This document shows positions 1-9,658 of a stretch of 64,000 nt of DNA, one piece after another (position 1 is the stretch's first letter; the number at the start of each line of letters is the position of its first letter). The DNA comes from Anaerostipes sp. MSJ-23. GTDB lineage: Bacteria; Bacillota; Clostridia; Lachnospirales; Lachnospiraceae. The translations under genes and the position numbers were made by a program. The notes under the pieces were generated by a model. It ran no database searches. It was not told the DNA's origin and was given only the letters and a program-made list of their open reading frames with translations. The stretch spans positions 82,796 through 146,795 of the forward strand of contig NZ_JAHLPY010000004.1 in assembly GCF_018918155.1 (NCBI RefSeq). The letters run 5' to 3'.

Positions 1-2
1 AT

Positions 3-155
<153 letters not shown>

Positions 156-185
156 AAAATAAAACAATTGTTTTTTCAAAATAAG

Positions 186-232
186 AAAAGAAGAGCAGCT
201 TCCCACAGGATGTTGCTCTTCTTTTGCTTTTT
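186..232. terminator. Bidirectional intrinsic terminator between glmS and gldA
   Basis: A 12-bp perfect stem pairs AAAAGAAGAGCA (186-197) with TGCTCTTCTTTT (214-225) around a 16-base loop. T-rich tracts lie on both sides, so it can serve the convergent genes glmS (+) and gldA (-). Confidence 0.85.
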
Positions 233-242
233 ATTTATTTTT

Positions 243-1331
243 TTATTCGCTGTAATATCTTCCTAAAGCATCTGCTCCCATAATTGCTGCATATACAGTT
301 TCCGGTGTCACCTCAAATGGCATATTTCCCATAGTATCTTCTGGTGCACAGGCCAGTGTAGCCGCTTCCATGATTTTCTCCGGATTTACTTCCGTAATTC
401 CAAGTTCTTTTAATGTGATTGGTAATCCGACTTCTGTACAGAAATCAATCACTTCCATAATTTCATCTTCCCCTGCATCTTCCAGCACAAGTTGTACTAA
501 AGTTCCGAAAGCTACTTTTTCTCCATGATATAGTTTGTGTGTTTCCGGGATCGCTGTTAATCCATTATGGATTGCATGTGCCGCTGCCAAACCTCCACTT
601 TCAAATCCGATTCCAGATAAATACGTGTTCGCTTCAATTACATTTTCTACTGCTTTTGTACAAATTCCTTCTTTTACTGCAATCATCGCCTGGACTCCGC
701 TATCCATTAAAGTGTCATAACAAAGCTGAGCAAGGTTCATAGCTGCTAAGGTACACTTTCCGCCAACACAATTTGCCGCATCAGAACGTTTGCAAGCTCT
801 TGCTTCAAAATAGGTTGCCATTGCATCTCCCATTCCAGAGATTAACAAACGGACCGGCGCTTTACTTACAATATCCGTATCAATCATAACCATATTCGGA
901 CTAGATGGTAAAAACAGATATTTCTCAAAAACACCTTCGTCTGTATAAATAACAGACAACGCACTGCATGGTGCATCTGTCGATGCAATCGTTGGCACAA
1001 TCATAACGGGTTTCTTCATATAATAAGCAACAGCCTTTGCCGTATCATGAATTTTTCCACCGCCGATTCCAACAATAATCTCACTCCCTGCATTCTTCAC
1101 AACCTCAATCAGACGATTGATTTCTGTCATGCAGCATTCTCCATTAAATGTTTCATAAACAATCTCACTGTCTCCCTGTCCTTGTGTAATGGCTGGTTCT
1201 ACTCTTTTTCTTCCAGAAGCACTAGTCAGAATAAAAAGTTTTTTCCCATAGTTGTCTGCATAGCTGCAAAGATTCTTCATCTCTCCTTTTCCCTGAATAT
1301 ATCGGGTCGGACTTCCAATAATCATTGCCAT
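243..1331 (-). CDS. gldA: Glycerol dehydrogenase (GldA), iron/zinc-dependent family
   Basis: A 362-residue protein of normal family length. It oxidises glycerol to dihydroxyacetone with NAD+ in the cytoplasm. The NAD-binding glycine motif GIGGGKIHD is at about residues 88-96. The expected metal ligands are Asp169 (GMGDA), His252 (AAAHAIHNG) and His269 (LYHGEK). The ATG at 1331 has a GGAGGTG ribosome-binding site five bases upstream. It stands alone, convergent with glmS and divergent from the membrane protein at 1509. Closely related hydroxyketone or hydroxybutane dehydrogenases of the same family cannot be excluded, so the substrate is inferred from family membership. Confidence 0.88.
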   Translation of the reverse strand: MAMIIGSPTRYIQGKGEMKNLCSYADNYGKKLFILTSASGRKRVEPAITQGQGDSEIVYETFNGECCMTEINRLIEVVKNAGSEIIVGIGGGKIHDTAKAVAYYMKKPVMIVPTIASTDAPCSALSVIYTDEGVFEKYLFLPSSPNMVMIDTDIVSKAPVRLLISGMGDAMATYFEARACKRSDAANCVGGKCTLAAMNLAQLCYDTLMDSGVQAMIAVKEGICTKAVENVIEANTYLSGIGFESGGLAAAHAIHNGLTAIPETHKLYHGEKVAFGTLVQLVLEDAGEDEIMEVIDFCTEVGLPITLKELGITEVNPEKIMEAATLACAPEDTMGNMPFEVTPETVYAAIMGADALGRYYSE

Positions 1332-1508
1332 AAAAACACCTCCATAATGAGTGCACAGTTGTACTATTTGTTATTATTATAACATTCTTAATCGAAAATT
1401 CCTATCATCTCCATAACATTTTTGCACAAAATCTCTTCACAATGATTGACATTTTTCAACACTTTTTTTATACTCTTTTATACTACATTTTTACAAACGA
1501 GGAAACAA

Positions 1509-2804
1509 ATGATGATTCACAATTTTTTTGATTTTTTATGGTTATTCTTTTTATATTCTTTTTTCGGCTGGGTTCTTGAAGTTATACAACTTGCTTTTCA
1601 CCAAAAAAGATTTGTAAACCGCGGTTTTATTAACAGTCCCTTCTGTATTTCTTATGGAATTGCAGGTATATTGATCACATTAAACGGACACGGATTATCC
1701 ATCCCATGGTTATTTGTCGTTTCTTCCATTGATGCAACCGTTATCGAATGGATTGGCGGTCATGCTATTGAACATTATTATCATGAGCGCTGGTGGGATT
1801 ATTCACAAAAAAAATGGAATCTTGACGGATATATCTGTTTACCTTATTCTATTTTTTGGGGATTTCTAGGTGTCCTTACCATTCGTTTTGGAAATCCTGT
1901 TTTTCTTATGATTTACCATATGATTCCATCTTTTCTTGGACATTTGATTTTATTTATTCTGATTGGTATCCTAGTCATTGATATTTTTGCAACTGCTATT
2001 GTGCTTTATGATAAAACAAAAGATCCCGAACGCTGGCTGGCAGCCGACGCCTGGTTCTCAAAAATTAGCAGTCGCCTTGAATATTTTATTATTTCCCATG
2101 TGGAGCATCGATTAGAAAGAGCTTATCCAACACGTACCGAAACAAAAGAAACTGAGAAACCAGCTGTATTTGCTGCTGGATGTTGTTTTTATAAGATTTT
2201 TCTTTTATTTTTTATTGGTTCTCTTCTCGGAGATATTATAGAAACGATTTTTTGCAGATTAAAAATGGGCGTATGGATGAGCCGAAGCAGTCTTGTTTTT
2301 GGGCCATTTAGTATTGTATGGGGATTTGCCTTTGTAGGTGTCACAATCCTTTTATATAAATATAAAGATCGTTCAGAAAGTTTTTTATTCTTAACTGGGA
2401 CATTTCTTGGTGGTGCTTATGAATACCTTTGCAGTGTTTTAAGCGAACTGGTATTTGGAAAAGTTTTCTGGGATTATAGCGGTATGCCATTTAACCTAAA
2501 TGGAAGAATCAATCTCCTTTATTGCTTTTTCTGGGGAATTGCTGCTGTCATTTGGTTTCGAAAAATTTATCCACTTCTGTCTAATTTGATTGAAAAACTT
2601 CCGATAACTTTTGGAACCATCATAACATGGATTTTCGTCTTGTTTATGACAGTAAATATGCTGATATCTTTATGTGCATTGATCCGTTACGACCAAAGAG
2701 GAAAACATATCTCAGCAAAAAATTCCTTTGAGAAAATGCTTGATCAGCATTTTGATGACCAAAAAATGAGGAATGTCTATCCAAAAGCCAAAACAGTTCA
2801 TTAA
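1509..2804 (+). CDS. Duplicated CmpB-like integral membrane protein (putative ABC transporter permease family)
   Basis: A 431-residue hydrophobic protein with many membrane segments. It belongs to the Firmicutes family often labelled putative ABC transporter permease (ABC_trans_CmpB, DUF1113-like); the transport role is unproven. The sequence shows two copies of the domain. The first half has FFGWVLEV and WDYSQKKWNLDGYICLPY. The second half repeats this as GSLLGDIIETIF and WDYSGMPFNLNGRINLLY, each followed by an FWG turn. The ATG at 1509 was chosen over an upstream in-frame ATG at 1446 because GAGG sits six bases before it and the upstream 21 codons are poor. No ATPase gene is adjacent. Confidence 0.7.
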   Translation: MMIHNFFDFLWLFFLYSFFGWVLEVIQLAFHQKRFVNRGFINSPFCISYGIAGILITLNGHGLSIPWLFVVSSIDATVIEWIGGHAIEHYYHERWWDYSQKKWNLDGYICLPYSIFWGFLGVLTIRFGNPVFLMIYHMIPSFLGHLILFILIGILVIDIFATAIVLYDKTKDPERWLAADAWFSKISSRLEYFIISHVEHRLERAYPTRTETKETEKPAVFAAGCCFYKIFLLFFIGSLLGDIIETIFCRLKMGVWMSRSSLVFGPFSIVWGFAFVGVTILLYKYKDRSESFLFLTGTFLGGAYEYLCSVLSELVFGKVFWDYSGMPFNLNGRINLLYCFFWGIAAVIWFRKIYPLLSNLIEKLPITFGTIITWIFVLFMTVNMLISLCALIRYDQRGKHISAKNSFEKMLDQHFDDQKMRNVYPKAKTVH

Positions 2805-2805
2805 A

Positions 2806-2855
2806 ATAAAAGGATGCCGGCAACATATCATAGGCCGACATCCATTTTTATTGTT
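2806..2855. terminator. Terminator between convergent membrane-protein gene and dapB
   Basis: An imperfect 10-bp stem pairs GGATGCCGGC (2812-2821) with GCCGACATCC (2834-2843), with one internal mismatch. T-rich sequence lies on the plus side and A-rich sequence on the other, consistent with use in both directions. Confidence 0.7.
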
Positions 2856-2861
2856 TTATTT

Positions 2862-3617
2862 TTATCCAATTACATCGCTCATATCATACATTCCTGCTGG
2901 CTTTCCTGCAAGATACAATGCTGCGCTTACGGCACCTTTTGCAAATACAGCTCTAGAATATGCGGTATGTTTCAATTCAATCACTTCATCCTGTCCTGCA
3001 AAGATCACTTCATGTTCTCCAACAATTGTTCCTCCACGGACTGCTGAAATACCGATTTCTTTCTTTGGACGCTGTTCTCTTCTCTGGCTTCGATCATAAA
3101 CAAATTCATATTCATTGTTTAATGGTTCGTTGGCTGCTTCTGCAAGGGCCAATGCTGTACCAGAAGGTGCATCTAGTTTTCTGCGGTGATGTTTTTCTAC
3201 AATTTCAATATCAAATCCAGCATCTGCCAAAAGCTTTGTCATGGATTTTAATAATTTAAATAATGTGTTAATTCCAAGAGACATATTAGCAGAACGTAAA
3301 ATGGCAACCTTTTTACTTGCTTCTTCTACTTTCGCCAGCTGTTCATCGCTCAATCCTGTTGTGCAAAGAACAAGCGGAATTTGTCTTTCTACTGCATAAT
3401 CAATCAATCCATCGACAGCAGGTGCTGCTGAAAAATCAATGATCGCATCAATTTCTTCTTTACAGTCAGAAAGGTTTGTATATACTGAATAATCATTATG
3501 TCCGTCATCCTGACGATCTACTCCTGCTGCCATTACTGCGTCATCTGTCTCTTCGATAATTTTTGTAATTACCTGACCCATAACGCCATTGCAGCCGTGC
3601 ATCATAATTTTTGTCAT
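2862..3617 (-). CDS. dapB: 4-hydroxy-tetrahydrodipicolinate reductase (DapB)
   Basis: A 251-residue NAD(P)H-dependent reductase of the lysine/diaminopimelate pathway that acts on the DapA product. The N-terminal nucleotide-binding motif GCNGVMG is at residues 8-14. The family active-site signature EKHHRRKLDAPSGTA runs from residue 141, with the catalytic His143/His144 pair and Lys147. The start has AAGGAG eight bases upstream. It follows dapA by 12 bases, so the two are surely cotranscribed. The pathway continues through DapL, encoded at 25135-26349. Confidence 0.96.
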   Translation of the reverse strand: MTKIMMHGCNGVMGQVITKIIEETDDAVMAAGVDRQDDGHNDYSVYTNLSDCKEEIDAIIDFSAAPAVDGLIDYAVERQIPLVLCTTGLSDEQLAKVEEASKKVAILRSANMSLGINTLFKLLKSMTKLLADAGFDIEIVEKHHRRKLDAPSGTALALAEAANEPLNNEYEFVYDRSQRREQRPKKEIGISAVRGGTIVGEHEVIFAGQDEVIELKHTAYSRAVFAKGAVSAALYLAGKPAGMYDMSDVIG

Positions 3618-3629
3618 CGTTTGTGCTCC

Positions 3630-4514
3630 TTAAAGAATTCCTGTTTCTTTCATTGCATTAATCAGTAGCTGCGCATGAGGCTCTTCCATCTCTGTCAGAG
3701 GTCTTCTTAAAATATCACGACAGAATCCCATTTCTGCACATGCACGTTTTACAGGGATTGGATTTACTTCTGCAAACAGATTATGAATAACATCTAAATA
3801 TTTCATCTGAATTTCCAGACTTCCTTTCACATCTCCTGCCAGATATTTTGCAACCATATCATGTGTTTCCTTTGGTGCAACATTAGAAAGTACAGAAATA
3901 ACACCCTTTCCTCCTAAAGAAAGAATTGGTACTACCTGATCATCATTTCCTGAGTAGATGTCAAGATCTCCCTGTGTTTCATAGGCAAGTGTTGCAACCT
4001 GAGAAAGATCTCCGCTTGCCTCTTTAATTGCAACAATATTTTCTGCTGTCTTAGCAATTTTTGCAGCTGTTTTTGGCTGAATATTTGTTCCAGTTCTTCC
4101 TGGTACATTATACATAATAATTGGAACATCGACTGCTCCGGCAACCGTTGTATAATATTCTTCCAGTCCTCCCTGTGTCGCTTTGTTATAATATGGTGTT
4201 ACAACAAGCAGCGCATCTGCTCCAACACCCTGCGCTCTTTTTCCAAGAGACAATGCTTCTTCTGTACAATTTGCTCCTGCTCCGGCAATGACCGGAACTC
4301 TTTTATTCACATGAGAAACACATGCAGAGATAACTTCAATCTGTTCGTCATGGCTCATTGTTGAAGCCTCTCCGGATGTTCCACAGATAATGATACTATC
4401 TGTTCCATTATCAATCTGAAAATCAATAAATTTTTCCAGCTGATCATAATCTACTGATAAATCTTCTTTAAAAGGTGTAATCATGGCTACACCTGCACCT
4501 GTAAATATTGACAT
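3630..4514 (-). CDS. dapA: 4-hydroxy-tetrahydrodipicolinate synthase (DapA)
   Basis: A 294-residue class I aldolase that condenses pyruvate with aspartate semialdehyde, the first committed step to diaminopimelate. Visible are the GTSGEAST substrate loop (about 45-52), Tyr135 in the YNVPGRTG motif, and the Schiff-base Lys164 in VAIKEASGD. The position usually held by the second threonine of GTTGE is serine here, a conservative change. AGGAGG lies about ten bases before the ATG. It is the upstream member of a dapA-dapB pair, with the adenosyltransferase gene 41 bases further upstream. Confidence 0.96.
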   Translation of the reverse strand: MSIFTGAGVAMITPFKEDLSVDYDQLEKFIDFQIDNGTDSIIICGTSGEASTMSHDEQIEVISACVSHVNKRVPVIAGAGANCTEEALSLGKRAQGVGADALLVVTPYYNKATQGGLEEYYTTVAGAVDVPIIMYNVPGRTGTNIQPKTAAKIAKTAENIVAIKEASGDLSQVATLAYETQGDLDIYSGNDDQVVPILSLGGKGVISVLSNVAPKETHDMVAKYLAGDVKGSLEIQMKYLDVIHNLFAEVNPIPVKRACAEMGFCRDILRRPLTEMEEPHAQLLINAMKETGIL

Positions 4515-4555
4515 GCTATTTCATCCTCCTATCATCTTATGTAGCGTGCAGAATA

Positions 4556-5044
4556 TTAAGATTCTTTCACAGTTTCAATTTGATAAACTCCATCTACATG
4601 AGCTATCAATTCTTCTGGAAGGCTTCTTCCGGTCATGATCACATCGAGCTCATCATCTCGTTCGGATAATAATTTTACAAGATCATCCGGTTTAATCAGT
4701 CCAAGATCCAGAAGTCCCAGAACTTCATCCAGGATCAAAAGATCACATTGTCTTGTGTCAATTACTTTTCTGGCATATTTTAGTCCGTTAAAAATAAAAT
4801 GATCCTGTTCCTTTTTTTCTTCTTCATTGAGATCTTTATACGGTTTTTCATACTTCTCAAATCGGAATAACTGCACTTCCGGTTCCAGTCGTTTGATAAA
4901 ACTAATCTCTTCTGTATCTTTTCCTTTCAGGAACTGAACAATGATGACTCTTTTTTCCTGACCTGCTGCTTTAATACAATGGCCAATGGCACAGGATGTT
5001 TTTCCTTTTCCCTGTCCACAGTAAACTTCCACTCGTCCTTCCAT
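4556..5044 (-). CDS. Corrinoid (cob(I)yrinic acid a,c-diamide) adenosyltransferase, CobO/BtuR family
   Basis: A 162-residue protein with a Walker A motif GQGKGKTS at residues 10-17 and the Walker B-like stretch LLILDEVLG near residue 105. This architecture belongs to the CobA/CobO/BtuR adenosyltransferases, which put the 5'-deoxyadenosyl group of ATP on reduced corrinoids. It lacks the N-terminal extension of the enterobacterial enzyme and so is slightly short, as in many clostridia. No other cobalamin gene is nearby, so it may serve salvage. It sits between an SSB-like gene and dapA on the same strand, with 41- and 71-base gaps. Confidence 0.85.
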   Translation of the reverse strand: MEGRVEVYCGQGKGKTSCAIGHCIKAAGQEKRVIIVQFLKGKDTEEISFIKRLEPEVQLFRFEKYEKPYKDLNEEEKKEQDHFIFNGLKYARKVIDTRQCDLLILDEVLGLLDLGLIKPDDLVKLLSERDDELDVIMTGRSLPEELIAHVDGVYQIETVKES

Positions 5045-5115
5045 CTTCTCACCTCAAAGAATCTTCCTTTTGTAATATTGGTTTATTATATCATTTTTGA
5101 TACAAGAAATCCATT

Positions 5116-5751
5116 TTATTCTTCATCCTTTTCATGAAATTCCAGTTTATTGACTGATACTTCATAGGCTATCCGTTTCATTGTCGTATTTTCATCAATC
5201 CGTTTCTGATATTCTCTGCTCTGTATTCTGCCGATCAATTGAATTCTTGAACCTATTTCCAGGTTTCCAGCAAATCTTGCGTTCCTTCCCCAGCAGATAC
5301 ATGGTATGTAATCGGATTTTCCATACGACCGATTTACTGCCAACAGTATATCACAAATTTCTCTTCCAAGAGGCGTCATGCGATATACTGGCTGTTTGCA
5401 GATAAATCCATCTAAAATAATCTGATTTGGTTTTACATTATCCATGGAATCTAGAAACTCAATATCCCTGACAAATACGGATAATACCAAATGATTTTTA
5501 TTTTCTTCATGTTTATTATACGACCGGAATTGTCCGCATGCCTTTACAAGACTTCCACTGTAATCTTTCGTAACATCAAGTAGCCGTTCTGATACAAGCA
5601 ATGGTATCTCATCCGTTGCTTCACTTAACCTGTTTACTAAAAGTTTGACGGTATAAAATCCTTCTCCAAAAATCTCATGGCTGAATTCAAATGAAGAACT
5701 GATTCTTCCTGCTACTTCCACTTGATTATGATTGGTTCCCTGCTCTGTCAT
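5116..5751 (-). CDS. Single-stranded-DNA-binding-like protein with two OB folds
   Basis: A 211-residue protein that appears to hold two OB-fold halves. The first runs from NQVEVAGRISSSFEFSHE to about residue 100. The second starts at NQIILDGFICKQPVYRM, with the SSB-like core ICDILLAVNRSYGKSDYIPCICWG followed by SRIQLIGRIQSREY. The second half is closest in pattern to SSB/PriB strands. The acidic C-terminal tip of classical SSB is only weakly echoed (HEKDEE). The role in DNA metabolism is inferred from the fold. It is upstream of the adenosyltransferase gene and has a GGGAG ribosome-binding site. Confidence 0.72.
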   Translation of the reverse strand: MTEQGTNHNQVEVAGRISSSFEFSHEIFGEGFYTVKLLVNRLSEATDEIPLLVSERLLDVTKDYSGSLVKACGQFRSYNKHEENKNHLVLSVFVRDIEFLDSMDNVKPNQIILDGFICKQPVYRMTPLGREICDILLAVNRSYGKSDYIPCICWGRNARFAGNLEIGSRIQLIGRIQSREYQKRIDENTTMKRIAYEVSVNKLEFHEKDEE

Positions 5752-5873
5752 ACTCTTTTTCTCCCTTCCTGTGTCAATTTGTATACTTTAAAGCCTACGC
5801 CAAATTAGCCAAAAAAAGAAGTAAATTCGTACGACAAATTTTTGCCGCATTTTCCGACGTTTTTCACAATTTT

Positions 5874-7694
5874 TTATGAGAACTTTGCTCTCTTTCTCAT
5901 TGTAGGATCCAGAATCTTTTTACGAATTCTAATATTCTCTGGTGTGATTTCCAGTAATTCATCTGTATCAATAAACTCCAGCGCCTGTTCCAAACTCAAT
6001 ACTCTTGGAGGTGATAATTTCAATGCATCATCAGATCCTGAAGCACGCGTATTTGTAAGCTTTTTGGCACGGCAAACATTGATTTCAATATCTTCTGTTT
6101 TACCAGTTTGTCCAATAACCATACCTGCATATACTTTTTCTCCTGGTCCTACAAATAAAGTTCCTCTTTCCTGTGCATTAAACAATCCATAAGTGATTGT
6201 TTCTCCTGCTTCAAATGCAATCAGAGATCCCTGTTTACGATATTGAATATCTCCTTTATATGGTCCATACCCGTCGAATAATGTATTTAAAATACCATTT
6301 CCTTTTGTATCCGTCATAAATTCTCCACGATATCCAATCAATCCTCTTGATGGAATAGAAAATTCCAGACGGCTGTATCCACCATTTGCCATGGACATAT
6401 TACGCAGTTCTCCTTTTCTCTGGCTCAGTTTTTCAATAACCGCTCCTGAAAATTCTTCTGGTACATCAATCACTGCAATTTCCATTGGCTCCAGTTTCTT
6501 TCCATTTTCATCATAATGGTAAAGTACTTCTGCTTTGCTGACTGCAAATTCATATCCTTCTCTTCGCATATTTTCGATCAGAACAGATAAATGTAATTCT
6601 CCTCGTCCAGATACCTTAAAGCTATCCGTACTATCGCTTTCTTCTACGCGAAGGCTGACATCCGTATTTAATTCACGGAACAGACGATCTCTTAAATGTC
6701 TAGATGTGACATATTTTCCTTCTTGTCCTGCCAAAGGGCTGTCATTTACCATAAATTGCATGGAAATCGTTGGCTCAGAAATCTTTTGGAATGGAATGGC
6801 TTCTCCGCCATCTACATCACAAATAGTATCTCCAATTGTAAGATCCGCAATACCGGAAATTGCTACAATAGAACCAATCGTTGCTTCTTTTACATCTACT
6901 TTATCGAGTCCTTCAAATTCATATAATTTTGTAATTCTTACTTTTTCTTTTCGTTCTGGATCATGGGCATTTACCACCATACATTCTTTATTGACTGCAA
7001 TGGATCCATTATCTACTTTTCCAATACCAATTCTTCCAACATATTCATTATAATCAATAGTGCTGATGAGTACCTGTAAAGGTTTCTCTGGATCTCCTTC
7101 TGGTGCATCAATGTAATTAATGATTGTTTCAAACAATGGCTTCATATCTTTTTTCTCATCGCTTAAATCTGTCACTGCAAATCCCTCTTTCGCAGAAGCA
7201 AAGACAAATGGACAGTCTAACTGCTTATCTCCAGCATCCAGATCCATCAGAAGTTCCAATGTCTCATCGACAACAGCTTCTGGACGCGCTTCCGGACGGT
7301 CTACCTTGTTTACGCAAACAATCACAGATAAATCAAGTTCCAGTGCTTTCTTCAACACAAATTTTGTCTGTGGCATTGGACCCTCAAACGCATCTACAAC
7401 AAGAATAACACCATTCACCATTTTCAATACACGTTCTACTTCCCCACCAAAATCGGCATGGCCCGGTGTATCAATAATGTTAATTTTGATTCCGTTGTAC
7501 ATAACTCCTGTATTTTTTGAAAGAATGGTAATTCCTCTTTCTTTTTCTATATCATTGGAGTCCATGACTCTCTCGGCTACTTCCTGATTTTCACGAAAAG
7601 CACCGCTTTGTTTTAATAATTCGTCGACTAATGTCGTTTTTCCATGGTCGACATGGGCAATGATCGCAATGTTTCTTACGTCTTCTCTCTTCAT
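5874..7694 (-). CDS. typA: Ribosome-associated translational GTPase TypA/BipA
   Basis: A 606-residue translational GTPase of EF-G-like architecture. G1 AHVDHGKT (about 13-20), the switch II motif DTPGHADFGGEVERVL, NKVD and a downstream EF-G-like C-terminal region (SIPSRGLIGYRGEFMTDTKG) are all present. TypA binds ribosomes and helps 50S assembly, especially under cold or stress. The start at 7694 was preferred to an upstream TTG in frame at 7715 because AGAAGGAT lies at proper spacing before the ATG and homologues begin near the KREDVRNIAII segment. It is monocistronic by spacing. Confidence 0.95.
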   Translation of the reverse strand: MKREDVRNIAIIAHVDHGKTTLVDELLKQSGAFRENQEVAERVMDSNDIEKERGITILSKNTGVMYNGIKINIIDTPGHADFGGEVERVLKMVNGVILVVDAFEGPMPQTKFVLKKALELDLSVIVCVNKVDRPEARPEAVVDETLELLMDLDAGDKQLDCPFVFASAKEGFAVTDLSDEKKDMKPLFETIINYIDAPEGDPEKPLQVLISTIDYNEYVGRIGIGKVDNGSIAVNKECMVVNAHDPERKEKVRITKLYEFEGLDKVDVKEATIGSIVAISGIADLTIGDTICDVDGGEAIPFQKISEPTISMQFMVNDSPLAGQEGKYVTSRHLRDRLFRELNTDVSLRVEESDSTDSFKVSGRGELHLSVLIENMRREGYEFAVSKAEVLYHYDENGKKLEPMEIAVIDVPEEFSGAVIEKLSQRKGELRNMSMANGGYSRLEFSIPSRGLIGYRGEFMTDTKGNGILNTLFDGYGPYKGDIQYRKQGSLIAFEAGETITYGLFNAQERGTLFVGPGEKVYAGMVIGQTGKTEDIEINVCRAKKLTNTRASGSDDALKLSPPRVLSLEQALEFIDTDELLEITPENIRIRKKILDPTMRKRAKFS

Positions 7695-7814
7695 TGTATC
7701 CTTCTTTCTAAACAAAATTCCTAAAAATTCTATAACTGTGTTATTCTATCACAAAGAAATCAATGTTTCAATTTTTCATTCACGATTCCTACCCATGTAC
7801 AGAAAATTGCACAA

Positions 7815-8447
7815 TTATTTTGTTCCAAAAATACGATCTCCGGCATCCCCAAGTCCCGGCAGAATATATCCATGTTTGTTTAGCTCTCTATCCAGTGCTC
7901 CACAATAAATTTGAATATCTGGATGATGTTGTGCCAAAAATTCTACTCCCTCCGGTGCTGCAATAATCGACACAAATTTAATCTGTTTTGCGCCTTGTTT
8001 TTTCACAAAATCAATTGCTGCATTCGCAGATCCGCCTGTTGCAAGCATTGGATCAACAATCAATACCATTCTCTGGTCAATATCTTCTGGAAGTTTACAA
8101 TAATATTCTTTTGGCTCCAGCGTTTCTTCATCCCGATACATTCCAACATGTCCAACTTTCGCTGATGGTACCAAGGCAAGCATCCCATCGACCATTCCAA
8201 GACCTGCCCTTAAGATCGGAACAATCGCAAGTTTTTTTCCCTTCAGCATCGGTCCCTTCATAGTTTCCATCGGTGTCTCAATTTCTACCAATTCTGTTTC
8301 CAAACCACTTAAAACTTCATAACCCATAAGCATGGAAATTTCTCCGATCACCGTACGAAATTCTCTTGTCCCACAATCTTTACTTCTAATCAATGAAATT
8401 TTATGCTGAATCAGCGGATGCTTAAATATCGTTACATTTTCTCTCAT
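7815..8447 (-). CDS. upp: Uracil phosphoribosyltransferase (Upp)
   Basis: A pyrimidine salvage enzyme that converts uracil and PRPP to UMP. The family signature is clear: the PRPP-binding loop [11 protein letters not shown] in mid-protein and the C-terminal [12 protein letters not shown] place the start at the second in-frame ATG (8447), giving 210 residues as in most Upp proteins. The ATG at 8459 is abutted by its AAAGGA with no spacer. The evidence separating these starts is not decisive, because the AGGTGG before 8447 is also very close. Confidence 0.94.
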   Translation of the reverse strand: MRENVTIFKHPLIQHKISLIRSKDCGTREFRTVIGEISMLMGYEVLSGLETELVEIETPMETMKGPMLKGKKLAIVPILRAGLGMVDGMLALVPSAKVGHVGMYRDEETLEPKEYYCKLPEDIDQRMVLIVDPMLATGGSANAAIDFVKKQGAKQIKFVSIIAAPEGVEFLAQHHPDIQIYCGALDRELNKHGYILPGLGDAGDRIFGTK

Positions 8448-8566
8448 ACCACCTATCATTCCTTTCTACTCTGACATTTTATATACACAGTCATTTTATC
8501 ATATTTCTTTTTCTTTTTCCTTATGTTATATTAAAGTGTAACCTAATAAAGGAGATAGATAATATT

Positions 8567-9607
8567 ATGGAAATAAAACAGTTAATTGAAACTTTATATA
8601 AAGAACATATATTAAAGAAAGAAGAGTTTCTCTTTCTTCTAGAGCATCGAAATGAAGAGTCTAGATCTATGCTTGCTTCTCTTGCAAGGACACAAACAGA
8701 TAAGATTTATGGAAAAAGTGTTTTCCCACGTGGTCTCATTGAATTTACAAATTATTGCAAAAATAATTGCTATTATTGTGGTATTCGTGGTGCTAATCAA
8801 AACGCTGTTCGTTACCGCCTATCCAAAGATCAAATTCTTTCTGCCTGCGAAAATGGTTTTCATCTTGGATATCGAAGCTTTGTTTTACAAGGCGGTGAAG
8901 ATCCTTTCTTCGATGATGAACACATGTGCGATATTGTCTCAGAAATTCGCCATCGCTATCCGGAATGTGCCATCACTCTTTCTCTTGGAGAACGTTCCAA
9001 AGAAAGTTATGAAAAATTATTCAAATCTGGTGCTGATCGTTATTTATTAAGACATGAAACAGCCTGTCCAGATCTTTATAAAAAACTTCATCCAGAAAGT
9101 ATGTCCCTTGAGCATAGAAAACAATGTCTGTGGAATTTAAAAGAAATTGGATATGTTGTAGGTACTGGATTTATGGTAGGAGCTCCTTACCAGACGTTGG
9201 AAAATTTGGTTGATGATCTGTTATTTATTGAAAAATTGCAGCCAGAAATGGTCGGTATCGGTCCTTTTGTACCTCATCATGATACAATTTTCAAAGATGA
9301 ACCCGCTGGAACAGTTGAACTGACAACTTACCTGATTAGTATCTTGCGCCTTATGAATCCACATTTTCTTCTTCCTGCTACAACGGCTCTCGGAACCATC
9401 GATCCAAGAGGTCGTGAAAAAGGAATCGAAGCTGGCGCAAATGTTGTTATGCCAAATCTTTCTCCTGTTGCCGTTCGAAAAGATTATTCTCTTTATGATA
9501 ATAAGATCTGTACAGGAGAAGAAGCCGCAGAATGCGCAGGCTGTCTTGGTCGTCGCATGAATAGTGTCGGAGCTTTTCTTGATTTCTGCCGTGGAGATTA
9601 TCGTTAA
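8567..9607 (+). CDS. hydE: [FeFe]-hydrogenase H-cluster radical SAM maturase HydE
   Basis: A 346-residue radical SAM protein with the CX3CX2C cluster motif at Cys64, Cys68 and Cys71 (YCKNNCYYC), inside a BioB-like barrel. The sequence pattern (FTNYCKNNCYYCGIRG and the ending GRRMNSVGAFLDFC) matches HydE, which builds the dithiolate/diiron part of the hydrogenase active site. The HydF and HydG partners are not in the window. The ATG is preceded by AAAGGAG at a rather long 12-base spacing. It diverges from upp and ends in a strong hairpin shared with ftsZ. Confidence 0.9.
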   Translation: MEIKQLIETLYKEHILKKEEFLFLLEHRNEESRSMLASLARTQTDKIYGKSVFPRGLIEFTNYCKNNCYYCGIRGANQNAVRYRLSKDQILSACENGFHLGYRSFVLQGGEDPFFDDEHMCDIVSEIRHRYPECAITLSLGERSKESYEKLFKSGADRYLLRHETACPDLYKKLHPESMSLEHRKQCLWNLKEIGYVVGTGFMVGAPYQTLENLVDDLLFIEKLQPEMVGIGPFVPHHDTIFKDEPAGTVELTTYLISILRLMNPHFLLPATTALGTIDPRGREKGIEAGANVVMPNLSPVAVRKDYSLYDNKICTGEEAAECAGCLGRRMNSVGAFLDFCRGDYR

Positions 9608-9620
9608 GTTTTATTTTAAA

Positions 9621-9658
9621 AAAATACACCGCCAAAATTATTCGGCGGTGTATTTTTT
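9621..9658. terminator. Bidirectional terminator between hydE and ftsZ
   Basis: A GC-rich stem, AAATACACCGCC against GGCGGTGTATTT, closes a short A/T loop and is followed by T tracts. It lies between the convergent ends of hydE and ftsZ and touches the last bases of ftsZ. Confidence 0.88.
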
